This document shows, piece after piece, positions 1-13,000 of a stretch of DNA of 64,000 nucleotides; the first letter of the stretch is position 1, and each line of letters opens with the position of its first letter. Where the stretch lies: contig JAFREQ010000027.1 of NCBI GenBank assembly GCA_025331565.1, positions 434,001-498,000 of the forward strand. The letters are read 5' to 3'. The notes under the pieces were generated by a model, which ran no database searches, was not told the origin of the DNA, and saw nothing but the letters and a program-made list of their open reading frames with translations. A program made the translations under genes and the position numbers. The stretch comes from Holacanthus passer (lineage: Eukaryota; Chordata; Actinopteri; Pomacanthidae).

Positions 1-2575
1 CGTCTTCCTTGAGAACTTCCTTGAGATCAGGACGTAAACAGCAGCAGTGGAAACGAGCTCTGTTACTTTCTCTTCAGTGTCATTTGTTGAAAGTCACCTG
101 CTAAACGCACTTCACAACCTTATATGCTGCTCCCACTATTGAATGCAATTTCCTAAAGCCTGAGGTGATGCCTTCAAACTGCTTGTTGTGTCGGACCAGC
201 GGTCCTAAAGCCAAAGGATATTCAGTTCATTATCACATAACACAAAGAAAAGTGGCAACAAAGCTTTAATTTTCCTGTCAAATAATCAACTAATCTAAAA
301 TGCATGTACATCTCAAACCTGAAACCCAAATGGGCCCTCACAAAGATACAAGTACAGGCGCAAACACGCTCACATTCACACAGTTTGCTTCAGTTAATCC
401 TCATGCTCCCATGCAAGTAGTGTCATACACACACAAACACAGTGTAATCTTTAATAAATGCACACACATTTGACGCACAGTCAAATCCACACACACACAC
501 ACTGCACAGTCCTGCTCAGTGTTTGGATTTGGCTCCTCACCTCACTTCCACTCTGCCACATGCTGAGCTCGCTGCATGTTATCAAAAATGTCATCAACTG
601 TCATTTAGTTTTTGATAATCTCTTGTCACCTCTTACATAACTGAAAACACAAATTACATCATCATCCGCCATCACAACACATTTAGTAGTTTTTTGCACC
701 CGTTTTGAATGTGAGGCTGCATGTGATTCACGCACAAATACACACAAACTGGGAAATGTGTTTTTTCAGTGTGTTTTGTTAGTATGTGTGTGTGTGTGCG
801 TTTATGTGTGTGTGTGTGTGTGTCTGTGTGTACATGTGTGTTGAGATTAGAAGGGCTGCTCTCTATATCCACAGTAATGACCTCACAGCGGGATAAATTT
901 AATACCAGACATCTGAGCATACACATGAAGGTCATTCTGTTATTGCTTCTTCGCTCTCTGGCTGTCACACACACACACACACACATTCCCACACTGAATT
1001 CTCTCAGGAGTAGTAAACAGATCCACAAACCAGTGTCTTACCCAAGCTACAATCAGAAACATCTGGAATCCATCACAACCCCAGAATCAAACACTTCCCC
1101 TCCCAGTAACACATCCTCGGTCCTCTTCCTTCTTTCCGTCTGGTTTGGCGAAAATCACTTCAGTGTGGTGTTTGTGGTGGCGTGATGGAGCACGGCTCAG
1201 GAGACAATCAGAGAGGTGTGTGACTGTGTGGGAGAGAGGCCTGCAAGGTGTTATGACTCAGCTCACGGTGACTTGATTAGATTATGAATCGTGACAGTGT
1301 GTACATGCATGTCAGGGTGGAAGCAGTGTGCAGGCAGAGAGGGAGGGAGGCAAGCGGTTCTGCTCTGTATTCAAGAATATGCAAATCTATTTTTTTTTTT
1401 TTTTTTTTTTGCTTGAAAGAGTTTTAAAGGTGTGTAACACTGAAGGAAAAACATTCTTTACAGCATTCTCAGCACCGCTACCAATATTTATTAGCAACAC
1501 ACACTTGTGGTATTTTGGTTAAAGTGGCTATAATATATTTTTTTAATTATAAGGCTGGATCATATGATTTTGTGTTTATAGCAACTGTCAGTTTATTGTT
1601 TTGGTTTTCAGACATAACTTTACTGTTCCAGTTCCCTCACCACTGTAATTCATTTTTGGCCACAACAAACAGATGTTTCCTGATTAAAAGCTTTTAAAAC
1701 TCACTGTACACTACCTTCCCAGCACCAAATGACTGACAGACAAACTAAGTGACTTGCTGGTGAACATAGTGGAGCAGGTAACAGCTAAAAGGCCAGATAA
1801 TTTTGGTGGAGACCAAAACAGAGTGAATATTGGACTCACATTCATCTGGTTGCCGAAAAATTATTGCAGGTTTAAGACTTGCTGCTATGTAGGAAGTGAC
1901 TTATATGCTCTTGTGTGTTATCTCTCAATTCTGCTTAATTGCTTCACTGCATAAAATGAGGAGCAGGCCACGGATCATCCAGCGCACACAGAGCTAATAT
2001 CAGAGTTTTGTGCAGTAGAAGCAGGGGAGGGATCTCTGGCACAACTTCACCTCCTTCCAAGGCGCCTGTAGAAGGAAAAAAGTCTGAAGAGGTCAAAACT
2101 ACAACTTCCTTTCTCTCACTCTTAAAAATGATGAATGTGCGGAGGAGTCCTATTAAGTTCAAATTTTTGTCTCTTACTTTATACATGTCAGTTCACCCAA
2201 ATTTAAAAACAAACTAACAAGCATATACTGTATATTTTTTACCTCCTTGGTTCAAACCACACAGATAGTATCAGTTACATCTGGTAAGAGTTTGAGTTCT
2301 CTGTCTCTGAGATTTCTGCAGTTTCATTTGTGGCCCTCAAAGTGTTGAAAAATGAAATTTGAGAAACTTGACAGCAATGTGCCTTCTCAGACTCTCCTAT
2401 TTATTTTGATATTCCAGGGGCCTCAGCTTCAAAAGTTTTCACTGGAACTACTTTCTAACAAAGAAATAATCCCTTTAAAAGCTGTGGACAGGTCAACAGT
2501 TAATCTTTCAACACCCACTCACATCTCACTCAGCCATCTCTCACCCTCTCTGTCTCTCTGCCTCCACTTTTCCAG
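1..2575 (+). other. Intron of the tolloid-family gene (left part)
   Basis: No exon can be recognised here. The next coding block begins at 2576 after a pyrimidine-rich tract ending in CAG, so this is most simply the intron upstream of the second half of the fourth CUB domain. It holds CA runs near 430-500 and 966-985, a TG run at 784-838 and a poly-T run near 1390-1410. The short open frames are low-complexity or repeat-derived and show no domain. Confidence 0.6.
784..838. repeat. TG microsatellite
   Basis: Imperfect TG dinucleotide run with interruptions, inside an intron. A shorter CA run lies at 966-985. Confidence 0.9.
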
Positions 2576-4110
2576 ACCTTCAACGAGTTTGAGATCGAGC
2601 AGCATCAGGAATGTGCATACGACCATCTGGAGGCCTTCGATGGAGACAGTGACACGGCAGCCATCTTGGGTCGATTGTGTGGCAGTAAGATCCCGGAGCA
2701 GCTGGTCTCAACTGGCAACAAGATGTACCTCCGCTTTATTTCTGATGCCTCAGTGCAAAGGAAGGGTTTCCAAGCTACACACTCCACAGGTGAGTGTCTG
2801 TGTGGAAGTGTATTTAAGTGTGTCAGAAATGAGATCTCACTTTACGTGCAACACTGTGTGTGAGGTTTTGTGTCTGTAAAGAGCATCACTCAGTCACCAG
2901 TCAGGATTTCTCTGGTTTGAATAGCTTTTTTTTAAGAGCAACAACACCCTCTAGTGGTCCACAGCAGCACATACAAAATCATTCATAAAATCTGACTTGA
3001 GTTTATTGTCGATATGTGAAAACAGAAAATCTACCAAAAGCCTAATTTTTCAGATTAAAGTTTTATTCCTAATCTTGTGTGTCTGCAGAGTGTGGAGGGC
3101 GTCTGAAAGCAGAAGCTCGTCAGAAGAACCTCTACTCTCACTCCCAGTTTGGGGACAATAATTACCCAGGACACACTGACTGCGAGTGGCTGCTGACAGC
3201 TGAGCAGGGCTACGGCATCGAGCTGAGCTTCATCACCTTTGAGGTAGAGGAGGAGGCTGACTGTGGTTATGACTACATCGAGCTGTACAATGGATACGAT
3301 GCCAACTCACATCGACTCGGTCGCTTCTGTGGCTCGGGGGTAAGGCTTCAAGTTCTTATCGAAGGCTCATTTTTATGTGACAGTTCAAGGTTGTGTTTTA
3401 CACGTTTTGATTATTAACTACAATTTCATGTTTATTATACATTTTTTGCTGGATCATCCCATAACTTTCACAGTCTTTTGTTGCTCATATTTATGCTATA
3501 TAATACAAAATGAAGTTGATGAGGTGAAGCATTAAATATATTGTCTTTGCACTGTTTTCAATGGAGTATATGTCATAAAGAATTAGAAAATTATCGCATG
3601 CTGTTTTATTTGTTTCATACAGCGTCCCAACTTTTTTCGAGTCAGGGTTGTACAATTCATTATTGTAAAAAAATAATAGACTGATCCCATTGTTTTAGTG
3701 AATTTTTTTTAGATACTTTAGAATGGCAAAAGTTTTCAAGTTTTACATTGTTGAACACAAACCCAACATTTTTTCCCAGACCCTTTTAGCAATTTTGTTT
3801 CCCCCCCCATGTTGACTCCATGGCTATGCCCTCGGCCTGGAGAGGGCATAGCTCACCCAAGCTGTGATATAAAGTACAATATATTTGATTAGTAGTTAAT
3901 GGACAAAATTAGTGAAATGAACCTTTAAATATGTGAGAAACTGCTTCACATGTCTCTGTCTTGTCCCTTCCTCAGCCCAGGGAGGGGATCTACTCACCCG
4001 GAGGCGCAATGCTCATCCGTTTTCACAGCGACGACACAATCAGCAAGAAGGGCTTCCACATCCTCTACACGAGCACCCAGTTCCAGGAGAGCCTCCACAC
4101 CAGGAAATGA
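2576..4110 (+). CDS. tll1: Tolloid-family metalloprotease, C-terminal CUB exons (3' partial gene)
   Basis: Three coding exons: 2576-2789, 3089-3339 and 3976-4110 (stop TGA at 4108-4110). All have AG/GT borders and their phases join without error. They encode the second half of CUB4 (motif ECAYDHLEAFDG) and all of CUB5 (starts ECGGRLKAE, contains FEVEEEADCGYDY and GRFCGSG), ending in the basic tail SLHTRK. The family (BMP1, TLL1, TLL2) are secreted astacin proteases that cleave procollagens and chordin; the CUB domains bind substrate. The protease, EGF and CUB1-3 exons lie left of the window. Family assignment is firm. The choice of tll1 over bmp1 or tll2 rests mainly on the neighbouring stox2 and casp3, which share human 4q with TLL1. 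The sequence alone is ambiguous: GRLKAE looks TLL-like, while the YTSTQFQ tail resembles BMP1/TLL2. Confidence 0.8.
3560..3652. repeat. Dispersed repeat fragment in the last tolloid intron
   Basis: This segment, ending near CAGCGTCCCAAC and a GGGTTGTA terminus, matches in style a short-element end that I recall as abundant in teleost genomes. The match is from memory and the element class is not assigned. Nearby, 3750-3771 shares 22 identical bases with 8979-9000. Confidence 0.4.
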
Positions 4111-5215
4111 CCTCACACGCAGCCCGTGACCTCTGACCTCTGTGCAGCCCCGCCACTGTTACCCTGACCTTCACCATGGCAAAGAGAAAAGTACAGCCTG
4201 TCCCCTCTTCTGGGACCCACAGACAGACGTGGACGTTGGCCAGCCTCAGGAGGAAAACCATACTTAGGTGAACATTTGTCCCCCTCAGTGGCTCCACATC
4301 GCACTCTGAGATGAGACAGGAAACACAACCACATATAAAAATATCAGCTTCAACTAATGTGGGGAAACACGCTGACAACTGAGTGAGCCATTTTGTGGAG
4401 GACACGGTTTTCCTCACTGGACATCAAGTTACCCTCAGTGTGAACTCAGGGTTGCTGAGGATCCGAATCAGTTTACTGAGATACTCCTGGATGCACAAAA
4501 AATGCAAACAAAAGAGTACAAACACACATAAACATGCTCGATTCATATTCAGAATTATAAACTATGGATGCTTGAGGAACTGAGAAGCTTCTACCTGAAC
4601 AAAAATGCATCCAACAAGGGAGTTTTGAGTCATTTCAGACTCCTTGAACTGTGCGACTTTTACTGTGATCAGACGGCTGCTCGCACCCACAGTAACTGAG
4701 AGGAAACTCTAAAGAGACATTTTTATTGCCTTTGATGTGTGAGAACTGGTCTCTTCAACCCAGCTCAGAACGGCTGCAGACGATTTTATTTCACGTATTA
4801 TTGTAAAATCCATTCTGTTTACTGTATGTTTGTCTGTGTATGCAGAGAAAAAAAGAACAAAAACAAGAGGCTGAAGTTCGTCATTTGCCCTTTTGCTTAA
4901 AGCTTATGCAGACGACCATCGTGGAATGGGGAAAAAAAAATGCAAATGGAGAATCTCCAAATGATCTGTGATGTTAATGTTAAGCCTTGCATTATGTCGT
5001 GAGTGTCCACGCTGTTTTTGAGTTTTGCACCATCTTGTAACAAACTTTCATGGATGCTTCCAGTTTCCACCTCACCCCTAAAAAAAAAAAAAAAAGATTT
5101 TTTTCTTTTCAGTGGATTTCAGAAGGGAATATTTTCACAGCTGTCTCTTGGAGTGACATGATTCTGACTGAAGGAGAGATTCCCATGGTGCTAAAAATAA
5201 AAATACACTGAATGA
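4111..5215 (+). other. tll1: Probable 3'UTR of the tolloid gene
   Basis: Non-coding sequence after the stop codon, with an AATAAA hexamer at 5196-5201 and AT-rich sequence around it. A further ATTAAA lies near 5931. The cleavage site is inferred from the hexamer only. Confidence 0.45.
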
Positions 5216-6479
5216 AAGATGACTGCGGATGGAAGTAAAGGTTTTCAATAGGAGACACAGTCAGCGTGCAAACAGCACACTGCATCAACAGCACTAGTCC
5301 TGTGGAACTACAATATTGCCTTAGAACCAAAATGTCTGCTATCGGATGTCGCTCCTATGCTCGTGCACAGGTGTCTTGTGTCAGCGGAGTGTTTTCAAGG
5401 TTTTTCGGCAGCGTATTTCATTTGTTTGGAGATCTTGAATGGTTTTATTGTAAACTAAAAAAAAACATGGGAAATGTAGTCTGTGTGTGAGATAGAGTGT
5501 CGATGGTGCATGTGTGTTTGTGTGTCATTTTTGTTGCTGCTCTCAGAGATACATACACACACGCTTACACGTCCACAAATACACAAACACACAACCCGTT
5601 TGTGCGCATTGTCCCGAGTGTATCTGAACACGCAAACTTCCCTTCTGTATATTTGGAGCGTGGAGAGCAAAGTGCTGTAAAGTTGAAGGAATTATCGAGG
5701 TGCACACAGGCTGCATCGTTTCTGTGTTAAATGCAAATGTGTAAGTGTGTGTTATAGGACATTCTAGAGAAACAATGTGTGTGTATGTCTGTAAACTGTT
5801 TTTGAGTTGAATCATTCATTGCTGTACGTGCCAAGCTCCAGGTGACCCTGATCCACTGTAGTTTTTGTTTTCTCATTCCACCTCTGTGTCTGTAGTTCAG
5901 AGACACTGACATGACGTCCTCTGCATCAGTCATTAAAATACACACAGGTGAAAACTGCACGTAGGTGTGTTTCATGGATTATTGCTGTGTTTGATGAATG
6001 ACTTTATGTTTTCTGTTTTTTTTGGACCTGTTTAGATGAGACTGTGCCCAGTGCCAAATATTGATCCACCAATCAAATCCTGGCATTTTGCCTTTGTGAT
6101 AATTATATTCAAGTGTTTTCTTTCACGTGATAATTATATTCTGAAAAGACAGTTGATGGCATTTAACAGTCTGTTGTAATTTATTACTCCATTTCCCAGT
6201 CATAGTCCACGGCAAAGGTGTAGTAAAAGAAGCCACCTAAAAAAACCTTAACGAACATTTGAGTTGTTGCACTAACTTTTATTTCCTGTTGTTTCTATCA
6301 CTTTAAAGCCCCTGTATCTATGTCTATACTTCTGTTTATCCAGCCATGTCTTTATATGGAGTCTGAAGCATGCAACTAGAGTGAAAACAGACTTTTTCAG
6401 TATTAAATTATATTCAGTATTTGCTTTTTTGCTGAGAGTCAGATGAGGAGATCAATACCATTTCTCTTGTCAGTGCTGT

Positions 6480-6590
6480 AAATACGAAGCTACAGCCAGC
6501 AATCGGTTAGCTTAGCTTAGCATAAAGACTGTAAACAGGTGGAAACAGCTAGCCTGGCTCTGTCCAAAGGGAAACTCTGCCTAACAAGTT
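6480..6590. repeat. Dispersed repeat containing GGTTAGCTTAGCTTAGC
   Basis: The block with the tandem TTAGC motif followed by AGCCTGGCTCTGTCC strongly resembles a short interspersed element that I recall across spiny-rayed fish genomes. Class not assigned; no target duplication found. Confidence 0.5.
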
Positions 6591-9101
6591 TTCACATGAT
6601 GGTTTTTGTACAGATTAAACAAACATATGTAACATGTTATTTAGTGACCTTTAGTGGTGCTGGTACATATTTTGTCACTTTGAAGATTTAGTCTTCTGAT
6701 CATCATCATCTCACAATTAAATTGTTTTCAGCTTTAACTTTATGCTGCTTCGCAATGAGAGCTAAGCAGTGTGCCAGCTGGAATTTAAATCCAGAGAGCA
6801 ACAACAGGAGGTGTTATTGCCCAGCCGATGACCTCTGATCCCACATATGACTCCTGCCAACACAGAAAAGCTGATCAATCAGATCTCCTGTTGCTACTCT
6901 GGTCATTCTTAATGCAGATTTAATTCACAAATTTGTCATTCTTAAATGTATTATTTTATAAACTGATTACAAAGTTTAAAATTATTCTGGTGGCACCATC
7001 CAGACTCCAGATAAAATCCAGATTGTGCCACACTGCAGGTGCTGCCACTGGTTCATCATGATACAACCAGTGAAGGTTTACAATTATGAATGAAATAATC
7101 GAAACAAATCCAAATGTATCCTTAATCATTTAAGGCTTGTAGCAACATTAATGTTGCTCTACATAAATTCTACTTTTGACCCATTTTAAACACAACAGCT
7201 TGTTGGTGTCTTGAGGTTAAGCCACTTACCTTTATAGGATCAGTGAGTGATGAGCTTCAGTTGTCACACACCTCCAGCTGTTTGCTGCCACTGTCATACC
7301 GCCCTTCCACCACTAGAGGGCGCTCAGTTTGAGCTTTTCAAAGGTCAGTGGTCTGAAATGGTTCTTCAAATGTTTACCCCACAAATTTAACATATTCTTA
7401 GTACTTTTTCCAAAATTAATGTTTGTAGGTTTTTCATGATAGCACAACCTTCTCTGAGATGAAATCAGAACATTGATCAAACGTGAGAAACTCATAAATG
7501 CCTCTTTTAAGGTGAAACACTACTTTTAAATTGAACTTTTATTATGAGGTCAAGGGTCTGTGGTGTTGATGTTGAATTAACACCATATATTGCAGGACTG
7601 GGTCAGTTTGACCTGATCAGCCTGCAGTCTGACAGTGTTTGTTTGACTCTAAAGCTGCAGCAGTGTTAGAACTGCCATTTTGGCTCCATCTACAGTTCAT
7701 CCACAGAACTGCAGGTAGACGGTTGTAATCATCATTGTAAGTTTAGGTCGAGTTTAAGGACCATTTCACCGAAATTAGAAAAAAAAACATCTCTTCTAAC
7801 TTACCTCTAATGGTCTCTACCCTTACCTATAGTTTTGGTTTCATTTGCTGAGCATCAACACTACTGAGATTTCTGCCCCCACAGTACAATTAAGTTGAGT
7901 TTAGTAGTTTGTTATGATGCACATAGGAGCAGGGACAATGTGGAATTCATAATAAAGGCCCTTTTTAATCAAAGCCTTTAAATCCTGATGAAGACCAACA
8001 AAGTTTTTTTTTTAATGAACTAATGAACAAGTCATGTGACCTAAAAAGGCTTTTTTTTAATTAATAATTTCACATTGGTCTGCTCCTAAAAAAGTGCCTA
8101 AAGTCAAGTGCAACAACTTTTGAAGAAGAAGTTCGTAAACAATGAGCACACACAAATTTTCTATTTTTACAGCTATTTTTTTCATTATCGATTAATCTGC
8201 TGGTTGTTTTCACGATATATTGATTCAGTTTTTTGTCCTTAAACTCTTGGAGAATAGTGAATTCACAATTTCTCTAAGTCTAAGGTTACATATCTTTGTT
8301 AGTATCAAAAACAAAGATGATGCAGTTTACTTACATATAAAACAAAGAAAAGCAGACAATCATCACATATTAGATGCTGGAAATTTATGACATTCGTGCT
8401 TGAAAAATTACTCAAAACTATTACGGGGTTATCAAAATAATTGTATAATATTAGATCAGTCAACTAATTATTTCAATTCCAAAGTTATTACTTTCTAGAC
8501 AACATGTCCTGGTTACTCTGGATAATGCACAAACCTTATTGTCAACAGTTCATTTTCTTGAGTGAAAACAGAAAATGAAATGAGGTTGAACTGACTGAAC
8601 CATTAAATGCTTTGTTTTGTCTGACCAATTTACTCTCATAGACAATTAAGAAAAGCAGAAAATATTGACATTTGAGAAGATAGAACAAGTGAATTTTTGC
8701 CATTTTTAAAATGGCATAAAATGACTTCAAGAAGATGAATCAATTATCAAAATACCGACTGACTGATCAATTAACTGACTCTGGATGATGAGTTTTCATT
8801 AGGACCTGAAAGTAGAAAATGAAATCTGGATGAACTGACCATGTGAAGTTTTTTAACATTCATGACTGCTGAGTCTGTGGTTACACACTCAACTCATTCT
8901 GCCTGCAGTTCCCACAATGCACCTTGTCAACTACACTGTTTTGAGGCTTAAGGAAGAGAAAACCAGAAATGAAAGAATGTTGAACACAAACCCAACATTT
9001 TCGTAGCAATACCAAACTTGAGACTCCATTAAAATGTCTTGGCTTTCCTTTGAAACAGTAGCTGACAAAACAATAAAAGGTCAACAGGACATACTCCATC
9101 T

Positions 9102-9342
9102 GCTGAAGAAGATCATGTGATATGACTGAAAGCTCCAGAACAGCTCCAAATGGACCTTGTGGTAAGATTGTTTTGTCAACCGCTTTTTCTAAAAACGAAC
9201 TTTCAACCTCAACTTTTAAACCAACACGGACAACAAAAGACCTTAAAATGAAAAATCGAATTTGAAAACATCCACAATTCCCTGACAAACTTGGCAAATC
9301 TCCATCGGCTGAAGAAGATCATGTGATATGACTGAAAGCTCC
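9102..9342. repeat. Direct duplication within a dispersed repeat
   Basis: A block of about 35 bases beginning GCTGAAGAAGATCATGTG occurs at about 9102-9136 and again at 9308-9342, nearly identical. Sequence between the copies resembles a weaker match near 12240-12310, suggesting a dispersed family with a local duplication. Confidence 0.6.
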
Positions 9343-9933
9343 TCTGTGATGAACATGTGAGGGGGTGAGGTGCAGCTCATTTTGTCCAAACATCATTTTT
9401 GGTCACATAGCATCTTTAATACCACCATTATAATAATTAGGATATCAAAAGTATCGAGTATACATACATCATTTGCATTGCAGTACACAAATCTGAGCTG
9501 ATTTATGTTTTTATATCTTTCATTCGTTGTTCTCAGGATCAACTTTTATTGTCTCGACATTGTGCTGATACATTGAATCGTCCTGAAGAACTTGACGCTA
9601 TTTCAGGAAGGAGAACATTTAATTGGACATGTATTGTTAAGTAATATAAAAAGTTTTTGATATTTCCAAATGTAACTTGAATCCTATAGTCTACTACTTT
9701 CCAATACCAATAGTCAAGAATCTTGATATAAGCCAAACTAGAGTCCATGTCACCAAAATCAAAGTACTTCATGTAGGTCTCTTCACCTACACTGGTCTTG
9801 ATATTCTGTAGTTTTTCTTCTCTTTTTTGCAGTAAAGTTCTTGAAGCTGTGGGAACAGTCTCTTGAAGCCATGCCTGTTTTTGTAACAGTCCCAGTAAAA
9901 TGGATTCTCAGGAGTCTAAAGATGTGTGTTTAT

Positions 9934-9936
<3 letters not shown>

Positions 9937-9965
<29 letters not shown>
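9937..9965. repeat. TG microsatellite in the stox2 3'UTR
   Basis: Uninterrupted TG run about 90 bases beyond the stox2 stop codon. On the transcript (minus strand) it reads as CA repeats. Confidence 0.85.
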
Positions 9966-10052
9966 TGGTTGAGGAGAGCGAGGGTCAACGTGGTGAAGCG
10001 CCTCACTTCCTCTCTCCTCCACCACCTTCACGGTCTCAGTCTGTGCTGCCTG

Positions 10053-13000
10053 TCAGACGCTGGTGATGGAGGCCAGGCAGTTTGATGACTTCTGGAGTTT
10101 CTCAGGCTGTGTGGTGGGGGGTTCTGGGATGGCGCGAAAGCTGAATGGCAGTCCGATACTACTGGTGCCGATGTGGCCGGGGCTCAGCGCTGGATTCTGC
10201 CGTCTATTGCTTTCCACGATGCTGGATGTGTTGGATGCAAGGCTTTCACGCGTCCTGTGCAAGAGACAACATAAAGTGTTTGGTTTCAAAATACAATAGG
10301 AATTAAAATACCCAATGAAAGAAGAATACTACTACAATACAACTATAACTACTATTAAGTTTATTTTGCAGACTGGGGGTGAAAGCTGACCAAAAAGGAG
10401 AAAATTCCTTCCAGGACAAAAGTTTTCTTCATTTAGGAAAAGTTTTACAAATAAGCACAAAAGCTTTTTTATGTAATTCATCCTGAAAAATACATTAAAA
10501 AGGAAAATCATAAAAATTTATTTTTGAGTCTAAGCACATTAAACATTTTAATAGTTGATCATGAATTCATCAAATCATATTAATATAAAAGTCATAAATA
10601 TGTGGCACATATTACTCATGCTACATTATTTATTTTTCATATATTTAAGCCTGATACTAAGAATAAAATGAACACATATGGAGCATTTTTTACAGCGTGT
10701 ATCAAAGGGACATTCCCTCATTTCCCTTCATTTTACACATGAAGATCAGCCTGTGAAAACAGTCGTATAATGTCGTCTGTGGCTCTGGAGGGAAACAACC
10801 CAGATGATGTCATCAGGTTTATTCTTACCTTTTATTTTATCTCATATTGAGACTTCACATATTTAACAGGAAGCTTGTGTTACAGACTGAGGTTGTAGAG
10901 TTTGACTGACAAAGGTTTGTAACAGGTAGGAGGGTCTAATGACAGATGCAGTTGAGTTGCATTATGGGAAGTGTTTGTGGCACTTAACCCCATACTGGAC
11001 AATCAAGTCAGGATATCTCGGATAGTCGTTTTTTAAAATCTCCCTCTCACAAGTCCAACAACTTAATGGAGGTGCAATATCAGGTACCAATCACGGTAAC
11101 TGTCTGCTAAATTGTGTTTCAATGGTTCACGAGTGATTCACTGACATTAAACTGCTGCACTGCGTTCATGTTTCACTGAGGAAATAGCTGATAACTAATA
11201 CAACTGTTTGTCTGACACAGATGTTTACATTTGTTTATATAAAGTTAAAACTATTCATCTCATGTTAAAGGTTTGTATCCATTTGTCGTCTGCTTCAGCT
11301 GTTTCTTATGTACATAACGTATTTATAAATTAGTTTACAACCAGGACTGTGTTTCACCTAAAACTGAAACAGTTTTAGGTGAAGTTTCAGTCTGTTATAA
11401 TCTGTTTCTATTGGAGTCACTTTCAAACCTCAGCAACTCATTTGTTGCCATCAAGATGAAGGAAATACAACAATGATAGTGTGGAGTCACACAGCTGAGT
11501 GATCCGAGCCTGTGAATCTTATTCACACACCAACTGACAGAATTAATATAATTAATACATTACTGGAATACTAAAAAGGTATCGATTGTTTAAAATGAAA
11601 CTAGAGACGATGCTGTATATTTTGCAGACTTTCTTGTTTGTAATGAAAAAAGTCAGAATCTGTGAACCAAATGCATTAAATTGAACTACAGTAAGTGTAT
11701 CCAGACTCGAAACCAAATGAAGAGGAGTGAGCATAACACCACTGCACGCATGTTATAGAAACCGAGATTTGTCTCGTCTCTTACTGTTATTAGACTGTTC
11801 TTACAGTAAAAACTGGTCCTTCTCACTGTTGAACCAACATTTCATCAGAGCAAAAATATCATGTTCAATATAATTATTGAATATAGATTAAGAACTCAGT
11901 GTTTCCATTTAATTAGTTACACCTCTAACCTCATTGATAAATATATGATCGTTTTAATTAATTTACACATTTCTGACAATGTCACCAAAAACTGAACATT
12001 ATGAGCTTTTTAAAGACAGAAGTCATAGCAGGGCTGTTGTGTTGGATCGAATTATATTGTACAGGTGTTTCTAATGAAGCGGCCACTCAGTGTAGATTAA
12101 AGTCAAGACCTGAATTTGACTGTAAATATGTTAACCAGGATGTCTTTCTATGATTGTTTGTGATAGTTAAATGAATTATTTTACATTCATGAAGGTGGAT
12201 GATAACACAAAATAATAACAGGTTATCATGTGATGACAACTGAGCAAACTCCATCCACTGAGAAAAAAACTGTGAAATGTAAGTGGACCTTGCGTTAAGA
12301 TTTCTTTTTGTTTTGTAAAAATTAAAAGGCTATTTGGTATTAGATCATTCACCGTGCCACCACCTCTCGTTTAGGAAGACTTTTACATTATATTACATTA
12401 AGTCGGCATATGTCAACATCTGGTTTGACAGGAATCCAGATGTTTGAGGATTTTAGGTCTCTGTGTGTTGTACTTTAGTTTACCTCCCCACACTTGCTGA
12501 TTTAAGTCTGTCTGAGTAGTGTTGGATGATAACTCAGTTCATTTCAGCACATACCTGGGGGAGTTGAATCCACTGTCCACTGTGACACTGCTGCTGTCCA
12601 TGCTGTCCAAACGGGCAGAGTGGGCTGACTTCTGGCTGCTGCTGTTCTCCGTCTCCTTGGGGCTGAGTAAGGTCAGATTGGTCTCCAGTTTCCGCTGCAG
12701 ATCGTGGTCCTTCTCCCGCTCCAGTAGCCACTGCATGGTTCCCTCCCCACCACCGCCACCGCCTCCACTGTTACCACCCCCTTCCCCGTGGTCTTTGTTG
12801 TCCTCTGCCTTCGCCAACTCTTTGTGCGAGTCCTCCTCTGCCTCTTCCTCTTCCTCATCGTCTGATACATTATAATAGTCAAAGGAGGCGGAGGGGACTG
12901 TTGGCTCTAAGCAGCTCTGTAAAACTGCAGGTGACGCTGAGGAAGTGGCTGAATTGGAAGGCTGCTGGGGCTCAGGATTGTCTAGGGCCTCTGTTGATTT

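Larger units (their letters stand above)
5216..10052. other. Intergenic interval, tolloid to stox2 (includes stox2 3'UTR)
   Basis: The two genes converge here. No exon-like open frame with domain content was seen on either strand. The longest frame (8881-9297, minus) overlaps repeat sequence. A TTTATT at 9545-9550 could be the stox2 poly(A) signal on the minus strand, implying a 3'UTR of about 0.5 kb. Degenerate repeats occur at about 6480-6590, 8195-8240 and 8970-9345. Confidence 0.6.
10255..12554 (-). other. stox2: stox2 last intron
   Basis: AT-rich intron between the large exon and the final coding exon. It contains the 11353-11383 hairpin and a dispersed repeat ending near 12094. No exon-like sequence seen. 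Confidence 0.75.

Noticed and set aside
8881..9297. Minus-strand frame of 138 codons between the tolloid gene and stox2
   Set aside because: Overlaps the duplicated dispersed repeat at 9102-9342 and has no homologue that I recognise.
12539..12875. Plus- and minus-strand frames within the stox2 large exon
   Set aside because: Shadows of the stox2 frame; only the minus frame beginning near 15103 matches the family.
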